Source: Sphingomonadaceae bacterium (GTDB lineage: Bacteria > Pseudomonadota > Alphaproteobacteria > Sphingomonadales > Sphingomonadaceae). Taken from it: a DNA stretch of 64,000 bases. The notes beneath the pieces are model-generated. The model ran no database searches. It worked only from the letters and a program-made list of their open reading frames with translations, and was not told the DNA's origin. Shown here in pieces: positions 42,209 through 51,299 of this stretch (positions are counted from its first letter, which is position 1; each line of letters begins with the position of its first letter). The stretch lies in NCBI GenBank assembly GCA_024236155.1, contig JACKLA010000004.1, positions 124,001 to 188,000 on the forward strand, read 5' to 3'. A program made the position numbers and the translations under genes.

Positions 42209-43300
42209 ATGCTCCAACTCGCAATAATCCTCCCGACCCTCGACGAATGCGAGAATATCGCGCCGCTGATCGAGCGAATCGAGGCGGCGATGGGGCCGGA
42301 GGGGTGGGAAGTTGTTATCGTTGACGACGACAGCGCCGATGGCACGGCGGAGCAGGCCCGCAAGCTGTCGCTCGCCGACCCGCGCGTCAGGGCGATCCAC
42401 CGCATCGGGCGGCGCGGCCTCGCCTCTGCGGCAATCGAGGGTATCTGCGCCACCGCAGCGCCCCATGTCGCGGTAATGGATGCCGATCACCAGCATGACC
42501 CGGCCCTGTTGCCGCAAATGCTGGCGGCGGTTCACGGCGGCGGGGCGGATATCGCCGTCGCCAGTCGCTTTGTCGAAGGCGGCAGCGCGGCGGGCCTCGC
42601 CAGCGCGCGGCGCGAAAAGGCTTCGGGCCTGGCCAACCGTATCGCCCGCCGGATTACCGGGGTCGAACTGACCGACCCGATGAGTGGCTATTTCCTGCTC
42701 GAGACCGCACGGGCGAGGGCGCTCGCGCCGCGCCTTTCCGGCGTGGGCTTCAAGATCCTGCTCGATATCCTTGCGACTTCACCCGAAAAACTGCGTGTTG
42801 CCGAAGTGCCGCTGCAATTCGCCGAGCGGCGCAGCGGGGCAAGCAAGCTCGACCGGGCGGTGGCGTTTGAATTCCTTATCGGCCTTTACGAGCGCACATT
42901 CGGGCGGATCATCCCGACCCGCTTCGCACTCTTCGGCACCGTCGGCGCGCTGGGCGTGGGCGTGCATATGGCGGTACTGGCGCTGCTGTTCCGGGCTATC
43001 GAAATTGCCTTCCTGCCTGCACAGGCTGCCGCGACATTTGCCGCGATGACGTTCAATTTCTGGCTCAACAACTGGCTGACCTATCGCGACCAGCGGTTGA
43101 AGGGCGCGGGCGCGGTGCTGCGCGGCTGGCTGGGCTTTTGCGCCACCTGCGCGGTCGGCGCGCTGGCCAATGTTGCAGTGGCCGGGTTCCTGAAAGGGCA
43201 GGGCGGGCACTGGGCGCTCGCCGCGCTTGGCGGGATCGTGATCGGCGCAGTGTGGAATTATGCGCTGTCGAGCAAGTTCGTGTGGGGGCGCTATCGTTGA
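42209..43300 (+). CDS. GT2 glycosyltransferase fused to a GtrA-like membrane domain
   Basis: 363 residues. The first 225 are a dolichyl-/polyprenyl-phosphate-mannose-synthase-like GT2 domain: AIILPTLDECENI, VVIVDDDSADGT, VAVMDADHQHDP (DXD) and DPMSGYFLLE. The remainder has four membrane helices of the GtrA family. Such fusions make and flip polyprenyl-phosphate sugars for glycan or protein glycosylation. The nearby PMT-type glycosyltransferase (43933-45183) is a plausible user of the lipid-linked sugar. Confidence 0.9.
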   Translation: MLQLAIILPTLDECENIAPLIERIEAAMGPEGWEVVIVDDDSADGTAEQARKLSLADPRVRAIHRIGRRGLASAAIEGICATAAPHVAVMDADHQHDPALLPQMLAAVHGGGADIAVASRFVEGGSAAGLASARREKASGLANRIARRITGVELTDPMSGYFLLETARARALAPRLSGVGFKILLDILATSPEKLRVAEVPLQFAERRSGASKLDRAVAFEFLIGLYERTFGRIIPTRFALFGTVGALGVGVHMAVLALLFRAIEIAFLPAQAAATFAAMTFNFWLNNWLTYRDQRLKGAGAVLRGWLGFCATCAVGALANVAVAGFLKGQGGHWALAALGGIVIGAVWNYALSSKFVWGRYR

Positions 43301-43923
43301 CCTTGGGCAGGCTCTCCAACGCGCAGGCGAGGATCCTCCTCGCCACGGCGGTGTTCGCCGCTGCAAGCATCTGGAACTCACCCTTTCCAGCCCTCACTCC
43401 GCTGCAGGCAATCCCGACCTTTGTCGCTTTGGCAGCACTCGCATTGGCCGGGCGTCGCTGGGGCGTTTCCACAGCTTCGCTCGCCTGCCTGTGCCTGTTC
43501 CTCGCGCTGCACACGATTGGCGGACGCTACATCTATTCCTTTGTGCCCTATGACGAGTGGTTTGCGGCACTCGGCCTGACCACGCCCAGTGAATTGTTCG
43601 GCTGGCAGCGCAACCACTATGACCGGCTGGTGCATTTCGCCTTCGGCCTGTTGTGGTTCCCGTTGCTGCGCGAACTGCTGGTGCGAAAAGGCGGGCTGTC
43701 ACCGCGCTGGTCGACCTATGTCGCGGTGGAAGCGGTGCTGGCCGCCAGTGCGGCCTATGAAATCTTTGAATGGTGGCTGACTTTGGTGATGGCGCCGGGC
43801 AATGCCGACGCATATAACGGCCAGCAGGGCGATATATGGGATGCGCAAAAGGACATGGCGCTCGCCTTCGTCGGCGCGCTGATCGCGGCGGTCATTTCGA
43901 GCATTCGCAAGAAACGATCATAG
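43297..43923 (+). CDS. DUF2238 membrane protein
   Basis: 208 residues, about six membrane segments. DUF2238/YjdF-type features: YDEWFAALG, NHYDRLVHFAFGLLWFPL, AYEIFEWWL and GQQGDIWDAQKDM. The start is TTG overlapping the preceding TGA (TTGA), so it is coupled to the glycosyltransferase gene. Function unknown. Confidence 0.8.
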   Translation: MTLGRLSNAQARILLATAVFAAASIWNSPFPALTPLQAIPTFVALAALALAGRRWGVSTASLACLCLFLALHTIGGRYIYSFVPYDEWFAALGLTTPSELFGWQRNHYDRLVHFAFGLLWFPLLRELLVRKGGLSPRWSTYVAVEAVLAASAAYEIFEWWLTLVMAPGNADAYNGQQGDIWDAQKDMALAFVGALIAAVISSIRKKRS

Positions 43924-43932
43924 AATCCCGTT

Positions 43933-45183
43933 CTAGCGCCAGCCCTCCAGCCATGCCCAGTCGAGGAAGCTCATCTCGCCTGCCAGCGGCCATGCGCTGA
44001 GGATGGGGTAGAAGAAGGCGAAGAAGCCGAGCGATCCGGCCAGTGTAGCGGTCGCAGCCCATTTCCAGCCCGCTTCGCGCAACGCATCGAGTGCAAGGGC
44101 CAGCGCGGCGAGCAGGAAACAGCTCGGCAGGAAATAGTGATAGTAGAACTGGATCGGCTTGTTCGCGAGCGGCCACATGCCGAACGCGATGGCGAACAGC
44201 AGTGCCACCGCCAGCGCATCCCATCGCCGCTTTGCAATCCCGGCCCACGCGGCCCACGCCATTGCGGGGATGCCCAGCAGCATGGTCAGCGGATTGCCCA
44301 GCAGCACAACGCCGCGCTGCGCCCCGTCGACCGGCTCGTAAAGATACCAGATCGCGCGCAGGTTGAAGAGCCAGTCGAGCCACTGGCTCTGGTACGGGTG
44401 CGGCTTGGTCACCGACCCTTGCAGCCGCAGCATCTCTGCATGCATGGCGATGAAGCCGCCTGGCTGGAGCGGGTTTTCCGGTGCCCAATAGGCGGGAAGA
44501 TAGGTCAGCCAATAGGCGAACAGCGGCAGCGCGCCGAGCAGCAATGCAGCCTCCCACAGCGAGATGCCCGGCACCGGGATACCCCTGCGGCTGGTGACCA
44601 GCCTGCGCCGCCCCGCTGTCAGCCGCGCAAAGAAAAAAACCAGGCCGGGCAGCATGGCGAGGATGGCCACATTCCATTTCGAGCCCATCGAAAGGCCGAG
44701 CGCGATCCCGGCCAGTGCCAGTCGCCAGCGGCCCGTTTCCGGTTCGCGCATGGCAGCGGCGCAGTGCCACAATGCGAACAGGAAGAACGCCACCATGAAG
44801 ACATCGAGCATAGCGATGCGCGCATGGATGAACAGGTGGAACCCGCTCGCCAGCAGCAGGCCGTAAGCGATCGAGGCGTAGCGCGAGAGGCTGGCGAACC
44901 ACAATGCGCGCATGGCGGAATAGAGCGCCAGCGTACCCGCCACCGCCGACAACAGGCGCCAGCCGAAGGAATTGTCGCCGAACAGCGCGATCGACAGCGC
45001 GATTAGTTCCTTGCCCAGCATCGGGTGTTCGCGATTGGTCCAGTCCCATTCGTCGATCAGCGCGCGCGCTGCGGGCAGGTAATGCACCTCGTCGAACATG
45101 GCGATCGAGGGGGTGGCGATCCGCCATATGGCAAGCGCCAGAAAGCCAGCCGCGATGGCCAGGTTCCAGCGCCACGGGTCCAT
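43933..45183 (-). CDS. PMT-family membrane glycosyltransferase
   Basis: About 416 residues with many membrane helices. The first loop carries the acidic catalytic motif FDEVHYLPA and REHPMLGK, as in protein O-mannosyltransferases (PMT_2 family). It should transfer a sugar from a polyprenyl-phosphate donor to protein or lipid on the periplasmic side; the GT2-GtrA protein next door could provide the donor. The start is uncertain: ATGs at 45207 and 45183 both lack a Shine-Dalgarno. Confidence 0.87.
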   Translation of the reverse strand: MDPWRWNLAIAAGFLALAIWRIATPSIAMFDEVHYLPAARALIDEWDWTNREHPMLGKELIALSIALFGDNSFGWRLLSAVAGTLALYSAMRALWFASLSRYASIAYGLLLASGFHLFIHARIAMLDVFMVAFFLFALWHCAAAMREPETGRWRLALAGIALGLSMGSKWNVAILAMLPGLVFFFARLTAGRRRLVTSRRGIPVPGISLWEAALLLGALPLFAYWLTYLPAYWAPENPLQPGGFIAMHAEMLRLQGSVTKPHPYQSQWLDWLFNLRAIWYLYEPVDGAQRGVVLLGNPLTMLLGIPAMAWAAWAGIAKRRWDALAVALLFAIAFGMWPLANKPIQFYYHYFLPSCFLLAALALALDALREAGWKWAATATLAGSLGFFAFFYPILSAWPLAGEMSFLDWAWLEGWR

Positions 45184-45397
45184 CGAAGATTCGCCGGGAG
45201 GGTGCATTGCCGGAGGGCTACCCAAGTAGCCAGACTGCGGCAAGACGGTTTGATTGTGACACAAACCGACGCAAAAATGTATCGAATTGTAAAAGAATCT
45301 GCGCTACAAGGCATCATTCCAACGAAAACAGAGTCGCCAGCAGGAGAGAAACCGTGGGGCACACACGGGGTGTGTCCGCCTGTGGAGGAGTTTTGTC

Positions 45398-45601
45398 GTG
45401 GTCAGGTCCCTGATCTGCAAATTTGCCGGTCATTCGATCGATCGCCAGCGCGTGTGGCACGATGGGCGGAACTTTCGGTGCAAATGCCAGAGTTGCGGCA
45501 AGCCCATGCTGCGCGACCGCAATGGCTGGCGTGAATTCGATCTCGATGCCGACGTCGACGTGACCCGTGCGCCCCATCCGGTGACCGGCGAAGTCGCCTG
45601 A
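45398..45601 (+). CDS. small zinc-ribbon-like protein
   Basis: 67 residues. The cysteines of FRCKCQSCGKPM (CXCXXC) with GHSIDRQ upstream suggest a small metal-binding ribbon, resembling DUF1660-type proteins. The GTG start has a strong GGAGGAG. A hairpin (GGCACACAC / GTGTGTCC, near 45357-45377) lies just upstream. Function unknown. Confidence 0.65.
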   Translation: MVRSLICKFAGHSIDRQRVWHDGRNFRCKCQSCGKPMLRDRNGWREFDLDADVDVTRAPHPVTGEVA

Positions 45602-45669
45602 AGTCAGGCTTTCGACGCTGCAAATCGCGCACGCTTGTCGCGCAGGTACAGCCCGCCTAAGCACGGCGC

Positions 45670-46878
45670 ATGAAGAAGACCACCGGCACCGACCGCAATG
45701 TGACCCGCAAATGGCGCCCCGCAACGCAGGCGGTGCGCGGCGGCACCTGGCGCAGCGAACATGGCGAAACGAGCGAGGCGCTGTTCCTCACCTCGGGCTA
45801 TACCTTCCATTCGGCGGGCGAAGTCGCCGCGCGCTTTGCGGGCGAGGCGGACGGCATGACCTATTCGCGCCTGCAGAACCCGACCGTGGCGATGCTGGAA
45901 GAGCGCATCGCGCTACTCGAAGGGGCCGAGGCGTGCCGCGCGCAGGCAAGCGGGATGGCCGCGATGACCACCGCGCTGCTGTGCCAGCTGGAAGCAGGGG
46001 ACCATGTTGTCGCCGCGCGCGCCGCATTCGGTTCATGCCGCTGGCTGGTCGACAGCCTGCTGCCCAAATTCGGCATCGAGACGACCACGATCGACAGCTC
46101 GGTCAATGAAGAGTGGGAAGCGGCAATCCGCCCCAACACCAAGGTGTTCTTTTTCGAGACCCCGGCCAATCCGACGCTCGACATTGTCGATCTCGCATAT
46201 GTCTGCGGGCTGGCGAAGGCGCATGGGATCACCACCGTCGTCGACAATGCCTTTGCGACGGCTGCGCTCCAGCGCCCGATGGAATTCGGCGCCGATGTGA
46301 TCGCCTATAGCGCGACCAAGCTGATGGACGGGCAGGGCCGTGTGCTCGCCGGCGCGGTGTGCGGCAGCGAGGAATTCATCAATGAGGTGCTGCTGCCGTT
46401 CCAGCGCAACACCGGGCCCAATCTCGCGCCGTTCAATGCCTGGGTGGTCCACAAGGGACTGGAGACGCTCTCGCTGCGTGCGCACAAGCAGAGCGAGAAT
46501 GCGCTGGCCCTTGGCCGGTTCATCGAAGCGCGCGTGCCGAAGATCCTCCACCCCGGCCTCGCCAGCCATCCGCGCCACGATCTCGCGATGAAGCAGATGG
46601 ATGCGGCGGGTCCGATCTTTAGCTTCGTGGTCGATGGCGGGCGCGAGCAGGCCCATGCGATCCTCGACGCACTCGAACTGATCGATATCTCGAACAATAT
46701 CGGCGACGCGCGCAGCCTGCTGTGCCACCCGGCCAGCACAACCCATGCGGGGCTGACCGAGGAAGCGCGTGAGGAAATGGGCGTGACCGAAGGTATGCTA
46801 CGGATCAATGTCGGGCTGGAAGATATTGCCGACCTGACCGAAGATATGGACCGCGCATTGTCGGCTGCGGGGCTCTGA
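45670..46878 (+). CDS. metZ: O-succinylhomoserine sulfhydrylase
   Basis: 402-residue Cys/Met-metabolism PLP enzyme making homocysteine directly from O-succinylhomoserine and sulfide. Family blocks: FLTSGYTFHSAGEVAARFAG, YSRLQNPTVAMLEERIALLE, FFETPANPTLDIVD, and the PLP lysine in YSATKLMDGQGRVLAG. MetZ rather than MetB/MetC is favoured by the overall pattern QRNTGPNLAPFNAWVVHKGL. No SAM riboswitch was seen in the 68-base upstream gap. Confidence 0.92.
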   Translation: MKKTTGTDRNVTRKWRPATQAVRGGTWRSEHGETSEALFLTSGYTFHSAGEVAARFAGEADGMTYSRLQNPTVAMLEERIALLEGAEACRAQASGMAAMTTALLCQLEAGDHVVAARAAFGSCRWLVDSLLPKFGIETTTIDSSVNEEWEAAIRPNTKVFFFETPANPTLDIVDLAYVCGLAKAHGITTVVDNAFATAALQRPMEFGADVIAYSATKLMDGQGRVLAGAVCGSEEFINEVLLPFQRNTGPNLAPFNAWVVHKGLETLSLRAHKQSENALALGRFIEARVPKILHPGLASHPRHDLAMKQMDAAGPIFSFVVDGGREQAHAILDALELIDISNNIGDARSLLCHPASTTHAGLTEEAREEMGVTEGMLRINVGLEDIADLTEDMDRALSAAGL

Positions 46879-46887
46879 GCCGACCGG

Positions 46888-47292
46888 CTAACCCGCATCT
46901 CCCGGTTCCATCAACGCCTTGCGGACCGCGCAGGCGGTGGTCATTACGCGCGATACGTCGTCGGCATCGGTCAGCGTTTCGAGCAGGTCGAGCGCGGGCG
47001 CGCCGAGCGCGGCCATCAGCAGGCCTTCGTCGCGGGTCATTCCCGGCGCGCAGCAGGGGGCGATGCGGATGCTGCGGTTCGACACGCTGGCAAGTTCGTG
47101 CATGTAGCACCGCAACAGCACCAGCGGCTGGCGGAACGACAGGCCGAAATGCTCGATTGCCAGCCAGCTCGCCCGCGCGTCGCGTAGGCCGTGGATCGCC
47201 ATCCGCCGCAGTATGGCCAGCACCGTCCGTTCGAGCGGATCGTCGGGAAAGGGCAGCGGCAGCGTGCATTGGGGTTGCGTCGAATCGGGCAA
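46888..47292 (-). CDS. hypothetical protein (DUF6628-like) behind a Fur box
   Basis: 134-residue soluble helical protein with no recognised catalytic motif; pattern LRRMAIHGLRDARASWLAIE and CCAPGMTRDEGLLMAAL recalls a family found in sphingomonads (DUF6628, from memory). A near-consensus Fur box lies 24 bases upstream of the start codon, so it is predicted to be derepressed under iron limitation. Its role in iron homeostasis is unknown. Confidence 0.75.
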   Translation of the reverse strand: MPDSTQPQCTLPLPFPDDPLERTVLAILRRMAIHGLRDARASWLAIEHFGLSFRQPLVLLRCYMHELASVSNRSIRIAPCCAPGMTRDEGLLMAALGAPALDLLETLTDADDVSRVMTTACAVRKALMEPGDAG

Positions 47293-47315
47293 TGATCTCT
47301 CCTCACTGAAATCAC

Positions 47316-47334
47316 GCTAATGATAATCATTCTC
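47316..47334. promoter_or_regulatory. Fur box
   Basis: GCTAATGATAATCATTCTC matches the classical 19-bp Fur consensus at most positions with a strong central dyad. It lies between the 134-residue gene (minus strand, start at 47292) and the SulP gene (plus strand, start at 47507); the distance favours control of the former. Confidence 0.82.
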
Positions 47335-47506
47335 AATATAGCAAAGTCAAGCTCGGAGCCGTGGTTTTTTGGGGTATGGCCGAAGCCGGGGCAGTCCAGA
47401 TTGCCACGAAATGTCCGCCGCTGGTTGTGCGTTGCAGCATAACGCCCTAGGGCGAAGCCGAACTTCTCCCCCGCGCTGCGGCGCGCTTTCCGTCATGGAA
47501 CCGAAT

Positions 47507-49021
47507 ATGACCCAAGACCGCAGCTTCGCGGCCACTTTCCGGCGTGACTGGCTGGCCCAGCCAAGGGCAGACATCCTCGCCGGTGCCGTCGTTGCCCTGG
47601 CATTGATCCCCGAAGCAATCGGCTTCGCGCTGATCGCCGGTGTCGATCCCAGCGTCGGTCTCTATGCCTCGGTTGCGATAGCGATGGTCATTGCACTGCT
47701 GGGCGGGCGACCGGGAATGATCTCGGCTGCCACCGCCGCCGTTGCGGTGGTGGTGATCCCGCTGGTGCGCGACTACGGAGTGGAATATCTGTTCGCGGCG
47801 ACCATCCTGATGGGGATATTCCAGGCGATTGCAGCGCTGCTGCGGCTCGACCTGGTGATGCAGTTTGTCAGTCGCAGCGTGATCACCGGCTTCGTCAACG
47901 CGCTCGCGATCCTGATTTTCATGGCGCAGCTGCCGCAGCTCGACTGGCGCAATGACGGCGTGACCTGGGTCACTTATGCGATGGTCGCGGCGGGGCTGGC
48001 GATCATTTACCTGTTCCCGCGCCTGTCGAAAGCGGTGCCGAGCCCGCTGGTTGCGATCGTGCTGCTGACCGCTGCAGCGGTGTTCTGGAATGCGCCGGTG
48101 ATCCATGTCGGCGAGATGGGTGAACTGCCCAGCGGCCTGCCGATGTTCCATTTGCCCGATGTGCCGCTGACATGGGAAACGCTGCGCATCATCGCACCCT
48201 ATTCGGCGACGATGGCGGCGGTCGGCCTGCTCGAAAGCCTGCTGACCGCGCAGATCGTCGACGATTTCACCCATACCGACAGCAACAAGCAGCGCGAGTG
48301 TGCCGGGCAGGGCGGGGCGAATATCGTCGCGGCGCTGTTCGGCGGCATGGGCGGCTGTGCGATGATCGGCCAGTCGGTGATCAATGTCGCCAGCGGCGGG
48401 CGCGGGCGCTTGTCCACCTTCACGGCAGGCGCCTTCCTGCTGTTCCTGCTCACCGTGCTCGGCCCCTATGTGGGCAATGTCCCGATGCCCGCGCTGGTCG
48501 CGGTGATGATCATGGTGTCGATCGGCACCTTCAGCTGGAACTCGATCGCCAATTTGCGCCGCCACCCGCCGACCTCATCCGCCGTGATGCTCGCTACTGT
48601 AGTCGTGACGGTCTGGACTCACGACCTTGCCATGGGCGTGCTGACCGGCGTGCTGCTGTCGGGCATCTTCTTTGCAGGGAAAGTGCGGACAATGTTCCGC
48701 GTCGAGCGCATCCGACGCGAACACAGCGCGGTCTACAAGGTCACCGGCCAGATATTCTTCGCCAGCGTCGACCGGTTCAAGGCCGCGCTGGGGCCTGAGA
48801 GCAAATATGACGATGCCGCGCACCATGTGGTGATCGACGTATCGGGTGCGCATTTCTGGGATATCTCCGCGATCGAGGCGCTGGAAAAGGTCGTCGACCG
48901 GATGCGGCGCAACGGGCGGCATACGCGCATTGTCGGCCTCAACACCGCCAGTGCCGACCTGTTCGACCGTTTCGCACTGGAGGATCGCACCGGGCTGGAG
49001 ACGGGGCTGGCACCGCATTGA
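47507..49021 (+). CDS. SulP-family anion transporter with STAS domain
   Basis: 504 residues: a SulP transport core of about ten or more helices, with LAGAVVALALIPEAIGFALI, RPGMISAATAAVAVV and FGGMGGCAMIGQSVINVASG, then a C-terminal STAS domain (HHVVIDVSGAHFWDISAIEA). Family members carry sulfate, bicarbonate or other anions by symport or exchange; substrate not predictable. ATGs at 47495 and 47507 are possible; the second has GGAA upstream. Confidence 0.92.
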   Translation: MTQDRSFAATFRRDWLAQPRADILAGAVVALALIPEAIGFALIAGVDPSVGLYASVAIAMVIALLGGRPGMISAATAAVAVVVIPLVRDYGVEYLFAATILMGIFQAIAALLRLDLVMQFVSRSVITGFVNALAILIFMAQLPQLDWRNDGVTWVTYAMVAAGLAIIYLFPRLSKAVPSPLVAIVLLTAAAVFWNAPVIHVGEMGELPSGLPMFHLPDVPLTWETLRIIAPYSATMAAVGLLESLLTAQIVDDFTHTDSNKQRECAGQGGANIVAALFGGMGGCAMIGQSVINVASGGRGRLSTFTAGAFLLFLLTVLGPYVGNVPMPALVAVMIMVSIGTFSWNSIANLRRHPPTSSAVMLATVVVTVWTHDLAMGVLTGVLLSGIFFAGKVRTMFRVERIRREHSAVYKVTGQIFFASVDRFKAALGPESKYDDAAHHVVIDVSGAHFWDISAIEALEKVVDRMRRNGRHTRIVGLNTASADLFDRFALEDRTGLETGLAPH

Positions 49022-49081
49022 TCGCCTGCGCGCGGCAGTGCTGATACTCTCGGGCGACGAATCGCACCGGGAGAGCGCGCC

Positions 49082-49699
49082 ATGAGCAAAACCGTCGAAC
49101 TGCTGTTCGATTTCGTCAGCCCCAACGCCTACCTGGTGTGGAAACCGCTGCGTAACATTCTCGCGCGCCATGGCGTGCAGCTGGAGGTGACACCGGTCTT
49201 CCTTGCCGGAATGCACCGGCTGACCGGCAATGCCCCGCCGATGATCCGCGATGCCGATGTGAAGGGCAAGAGCGCCTATGCCATGCTCGAGTTCAATCGC
49301 TTCATCGCGAAGCATGGGCTGGCGCGGTTCACGATGAACCCGAAATTTCCGTTCAATTCGGTGATGCTCCAACGCATGCTGATCGCGCTTGAAGGAGATG
49401 ACCGGCTGGACTTCATCGACGCGCTGCTGCCTGCGATCTGGGAACAGCAGCTCGATGTGACCGATCTCGATGCGGTTGCAGGTGCCATCGCGGCATCGGG
49501 TTTCGATACCCAAAGCCTTGTCGCACAGGCACAGGATCCGGCGATCAAGCAGGCGCTGGTCGATGCGACCGACAATGCGGTGGAACGCGGCGCCTTCGGT
49601 ATCCCGACCATGTTCGTGGGCGACGGCGAGGGGCGCGCGGAAATGTTCTTCGGCAAGGAACGGCTGGACCAGATCGAGGAATTGCTGGCCGAAGCCTGA
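49082..49699 (+). CDS. 2-hydroxychromene-2-carboxylate isomerase-family protein
   Basis: 205-residue DsbA-like thioredoxin-fold (kappa GST-like) protein. It starts VELLFDFVSPNAYLVWKPL, where the serine replaces a redox cysteine, and has the cis-proline segment GAFGIPTMFV and EMFFGKERLDQIEELL. In naphthalene pathways the family isomerises a chromene intermediate with glutathione; no such pathway is nearby. GGGAGAG precedes the start. Confidence 0.87.
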   Translation: MSKTVELLFDFVSPNAYLVWKPLRNILARHGVQLEVTPVFLAGMHRLTGNAPPMIRDADVKGKSAYAMLEFNRFIAKHGLARFTMNPKFPFNSVMLQRMLIALEGDDRLDFIDALLPAIWEQQLDVTDLDAVAGAIAASGFDTQSLVAQAQDPAIKQALVDATDNAVERGAFGIPTMFVGDGEGRAEMFFGKERLDQIEELLAEA

Positions 49700-49700
49700 G

Positions 49701-50483
49701 CTAGAAAACGGTATATCCGCCGCAAATGGTGAATTCCTGCCCGGTGTGCCAGGCCGATGCATCGCTGGCGAGATAGACCGCGATCCCGGCGAAATCCTCC
49801 GGCGTGCCCCAGCGCCCGGTCGGCATGCGCGGTAACACGTATTTCTGGAAACCTTCGGAATTGAGCGCAGGCGCGGCAAGGTCAGTCATGGTCCAGCCGG
49901 GCAGGATGGTATTTGCGCGAATGCCGTAGCGGCCATATTCTACCGCCAGCCCCTTCATCATGGCTATCATGCCCGCCTTGGTCGTCGCGTAGGGCTGGTT
50001 ACCCGGAGCTCCTGAAATGGCCGAGACCGATGATATCGCGACCAGCGATCCGCCGTGCTCTCCATCCCTGGCCCGCGCGACCATCGGCCGCGCCGCTGCG
50101 CGCAGCGTATAGAACGCGCTGTCGAGATTGACCTGCATGGTCTTGCGCCATGTCTCGCTCGACATCTCCTCGAACCGCTCGCGTCCGAAGCCGGTGCCGG
50201 CATTGGCGATGCAGCTGTCGAGCCGACCGAACTTGGCGAGCAGCTCCTCCATCGCCGCATTGACCTGCATCTCTTCGGTCACGTCGACGATTTGCGCCAG
50301 AACCTCGACGCCATGCGCGCGTAGCCGGTCCGCTGCTGCGGCGTTCTTTACCGAGTTGCGGCACCAGATTGCGACGCTGGCCCCGGCAGCAGCAAGGCCT
50401 TCTGCCATGCCGAGCCCGATGCCGCCATTGCCGCCGGTCACTAGCGCGACTTTCCCGGTCAGGTCGAAGGGGGCGAATACCAT
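49701..50483 (-). CDS. short-chain dehydrogenase/reductase
   Basis: 260-residue classical SDR. Cofactor motif TGGNGGIGLGMAEGLA, structural NAG (IANAGTGFG), catalytic Ser in AISSVSAISG and YATTK with the YxxxK pair, then a final PxDxAGIAVYLASDAS region. NAD(P)-dependent oxidation or reduction of an unknown alcohol. Convergent with the isomerase gene, only one base between the stops. Confidence 0.9.
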   Translation of the reverse strand: MVFAPFDLTGKVALVTGGNGGIGLGMAEGLAAAGASVAIWCRNSVKNAAAADRLRAHGVEVLAQIVDVTEEMQVNAAMEELLAKFGRLDSCIANAGTGFGRERFEEMSSETWRKTMQVNLDSAFYTLRAAARPMVARARDGEHGGSLVAISSVSAISGAPGNQPYATTKAGMIAMMKGLAVEYGRYGIRANTILPGWTMTDLAAPALNSEGFQKYVLPRMPTGRWGTPEDFAGIAVYLASDASAWHTGQEFTICGGYTVF

Positions 50484-50525
50484 GGCGAATCTTCCTCTGC
50501 TGTTTCGCGGCAGGGACTATCGCGC

Positions 50526-50846
50526 CTATTCGCAGGCAATGCCATCATTGTCGCGATCGAGATGCGGGGCATAACCCGGATCGCCGCGTCGCAAGGGTGC
50601 CTTCCCGGCAGCGCGCACTTCGCTGCAATTGGCGTAGTATGGCGTCCCGCCGCGCGATTGCGGACGCGATGCCGCTGGGGAGCTGCGCGCTGCGCCGCCA
50701 TGGCAGTGATAGTCGCCCGTCTTGCGGTTGTTGTGGCACCCCTGTGCATTCAGCCCGCCGGGATGGGCCGAGGCGCTCCCGGACAGGGAACTCCAGCCGG
50801 TAACCGCCAGTGCCGCGGCGCATGCAAGAAGCAGAGGGGTTCGCAT
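50526..50846 (-). CDS. secreted excalibur/YHYH-type protein
   Basis: 106 residues with a signal peptide (about 27 residues). A histidine motif NRKTGDYHCHGG is followed by a C-terminal excalibur calcium-binding motif, DRDNDGIACE, with a conserved cysteine pair (YYANCSEV ... ACE). Predicted extracellular or periplasmic. Function unknown. Confidence 0.82.
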   Translation of the reverse strand: MRTPLLLACAAALAVTGWSSLSGSASAHPGGLNAQGCHNNRKTGDYHCHGGAARSSPAASRPQSRGGTPYYANCSEVRAAGKAPLRRGDPGYAPHLDRDNDGIACE

Positions 50847-50906
50847 CGCGCAAAACCTACCACGGTTTCGCAGCTTCGCGAAATCCGCAGGACTACTGGG
50901 CCAGTA

Positions 50907-51299
50907 CTACTGGGGCAACCAGACCTGCTTTTCCTCGCTGAGGTTGATCGAGGGGACCGGCAGGAGCGGGATCAGCGGGTCGACGCGGTAACCGACGGTG
51001 ACCTTGCCATAATCCGCGCCATTGGTGGTCCCGTGTTCAAATTTCAGCGTGGTGATCTTGTCTGCATCCATCGCGGCAAGCTCGCTCTTGACGCGCGTGA
51101 GCACTTCGGTCTCGGTCGCATCGGGATCGACTTTCGCCAGCCGCACGCCTTCGGTCGCGGCATGGCGCAGGGCGCCCGACGCGTGGAGCGAGACGCCCAT
51201 CTGCACCATGCCCAGCATCAGTGTGACCAGCACCGGCAGGGCAAAGGCGAAGTCGACAGTGCTCGAACCGGCCCGGTTGCGTAAGAGGCGGCGCAGCAT
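50907..51299 (-). CDS. TadE-like pilus assembly protein
   Basis: 130 residues. An N-terminal membrane helix preceded by a positively charged stretch, with the TadE pattern NRAGSSTVDFAFALPVLVTL, then a periplasmic domain. The ATG at 51299 shares a base with the upstream stop; a GTG one codon earlier is also possible. Last gene of a three-gene Tad-like set. Confidence 0.83.
   Translation of the reverse strand: MLRRLLRNRAGSSTVDFAFALPVLVTLMLGMVQMGVSLHASGALRHAATEGVRLAKVDPDATETEVLTRVKSELAAMDADKITTLKFEHGTTNGADYGKVTVGYRVDPLIPLLPVPSINLSEEKQVWLPQ

Noticed and set aside
45602..45669. A SAM-II type riboswitch before metZ
   Set aside because: The gap is only 68 bases and shows none of the pseudoknot sequence pattern expected.
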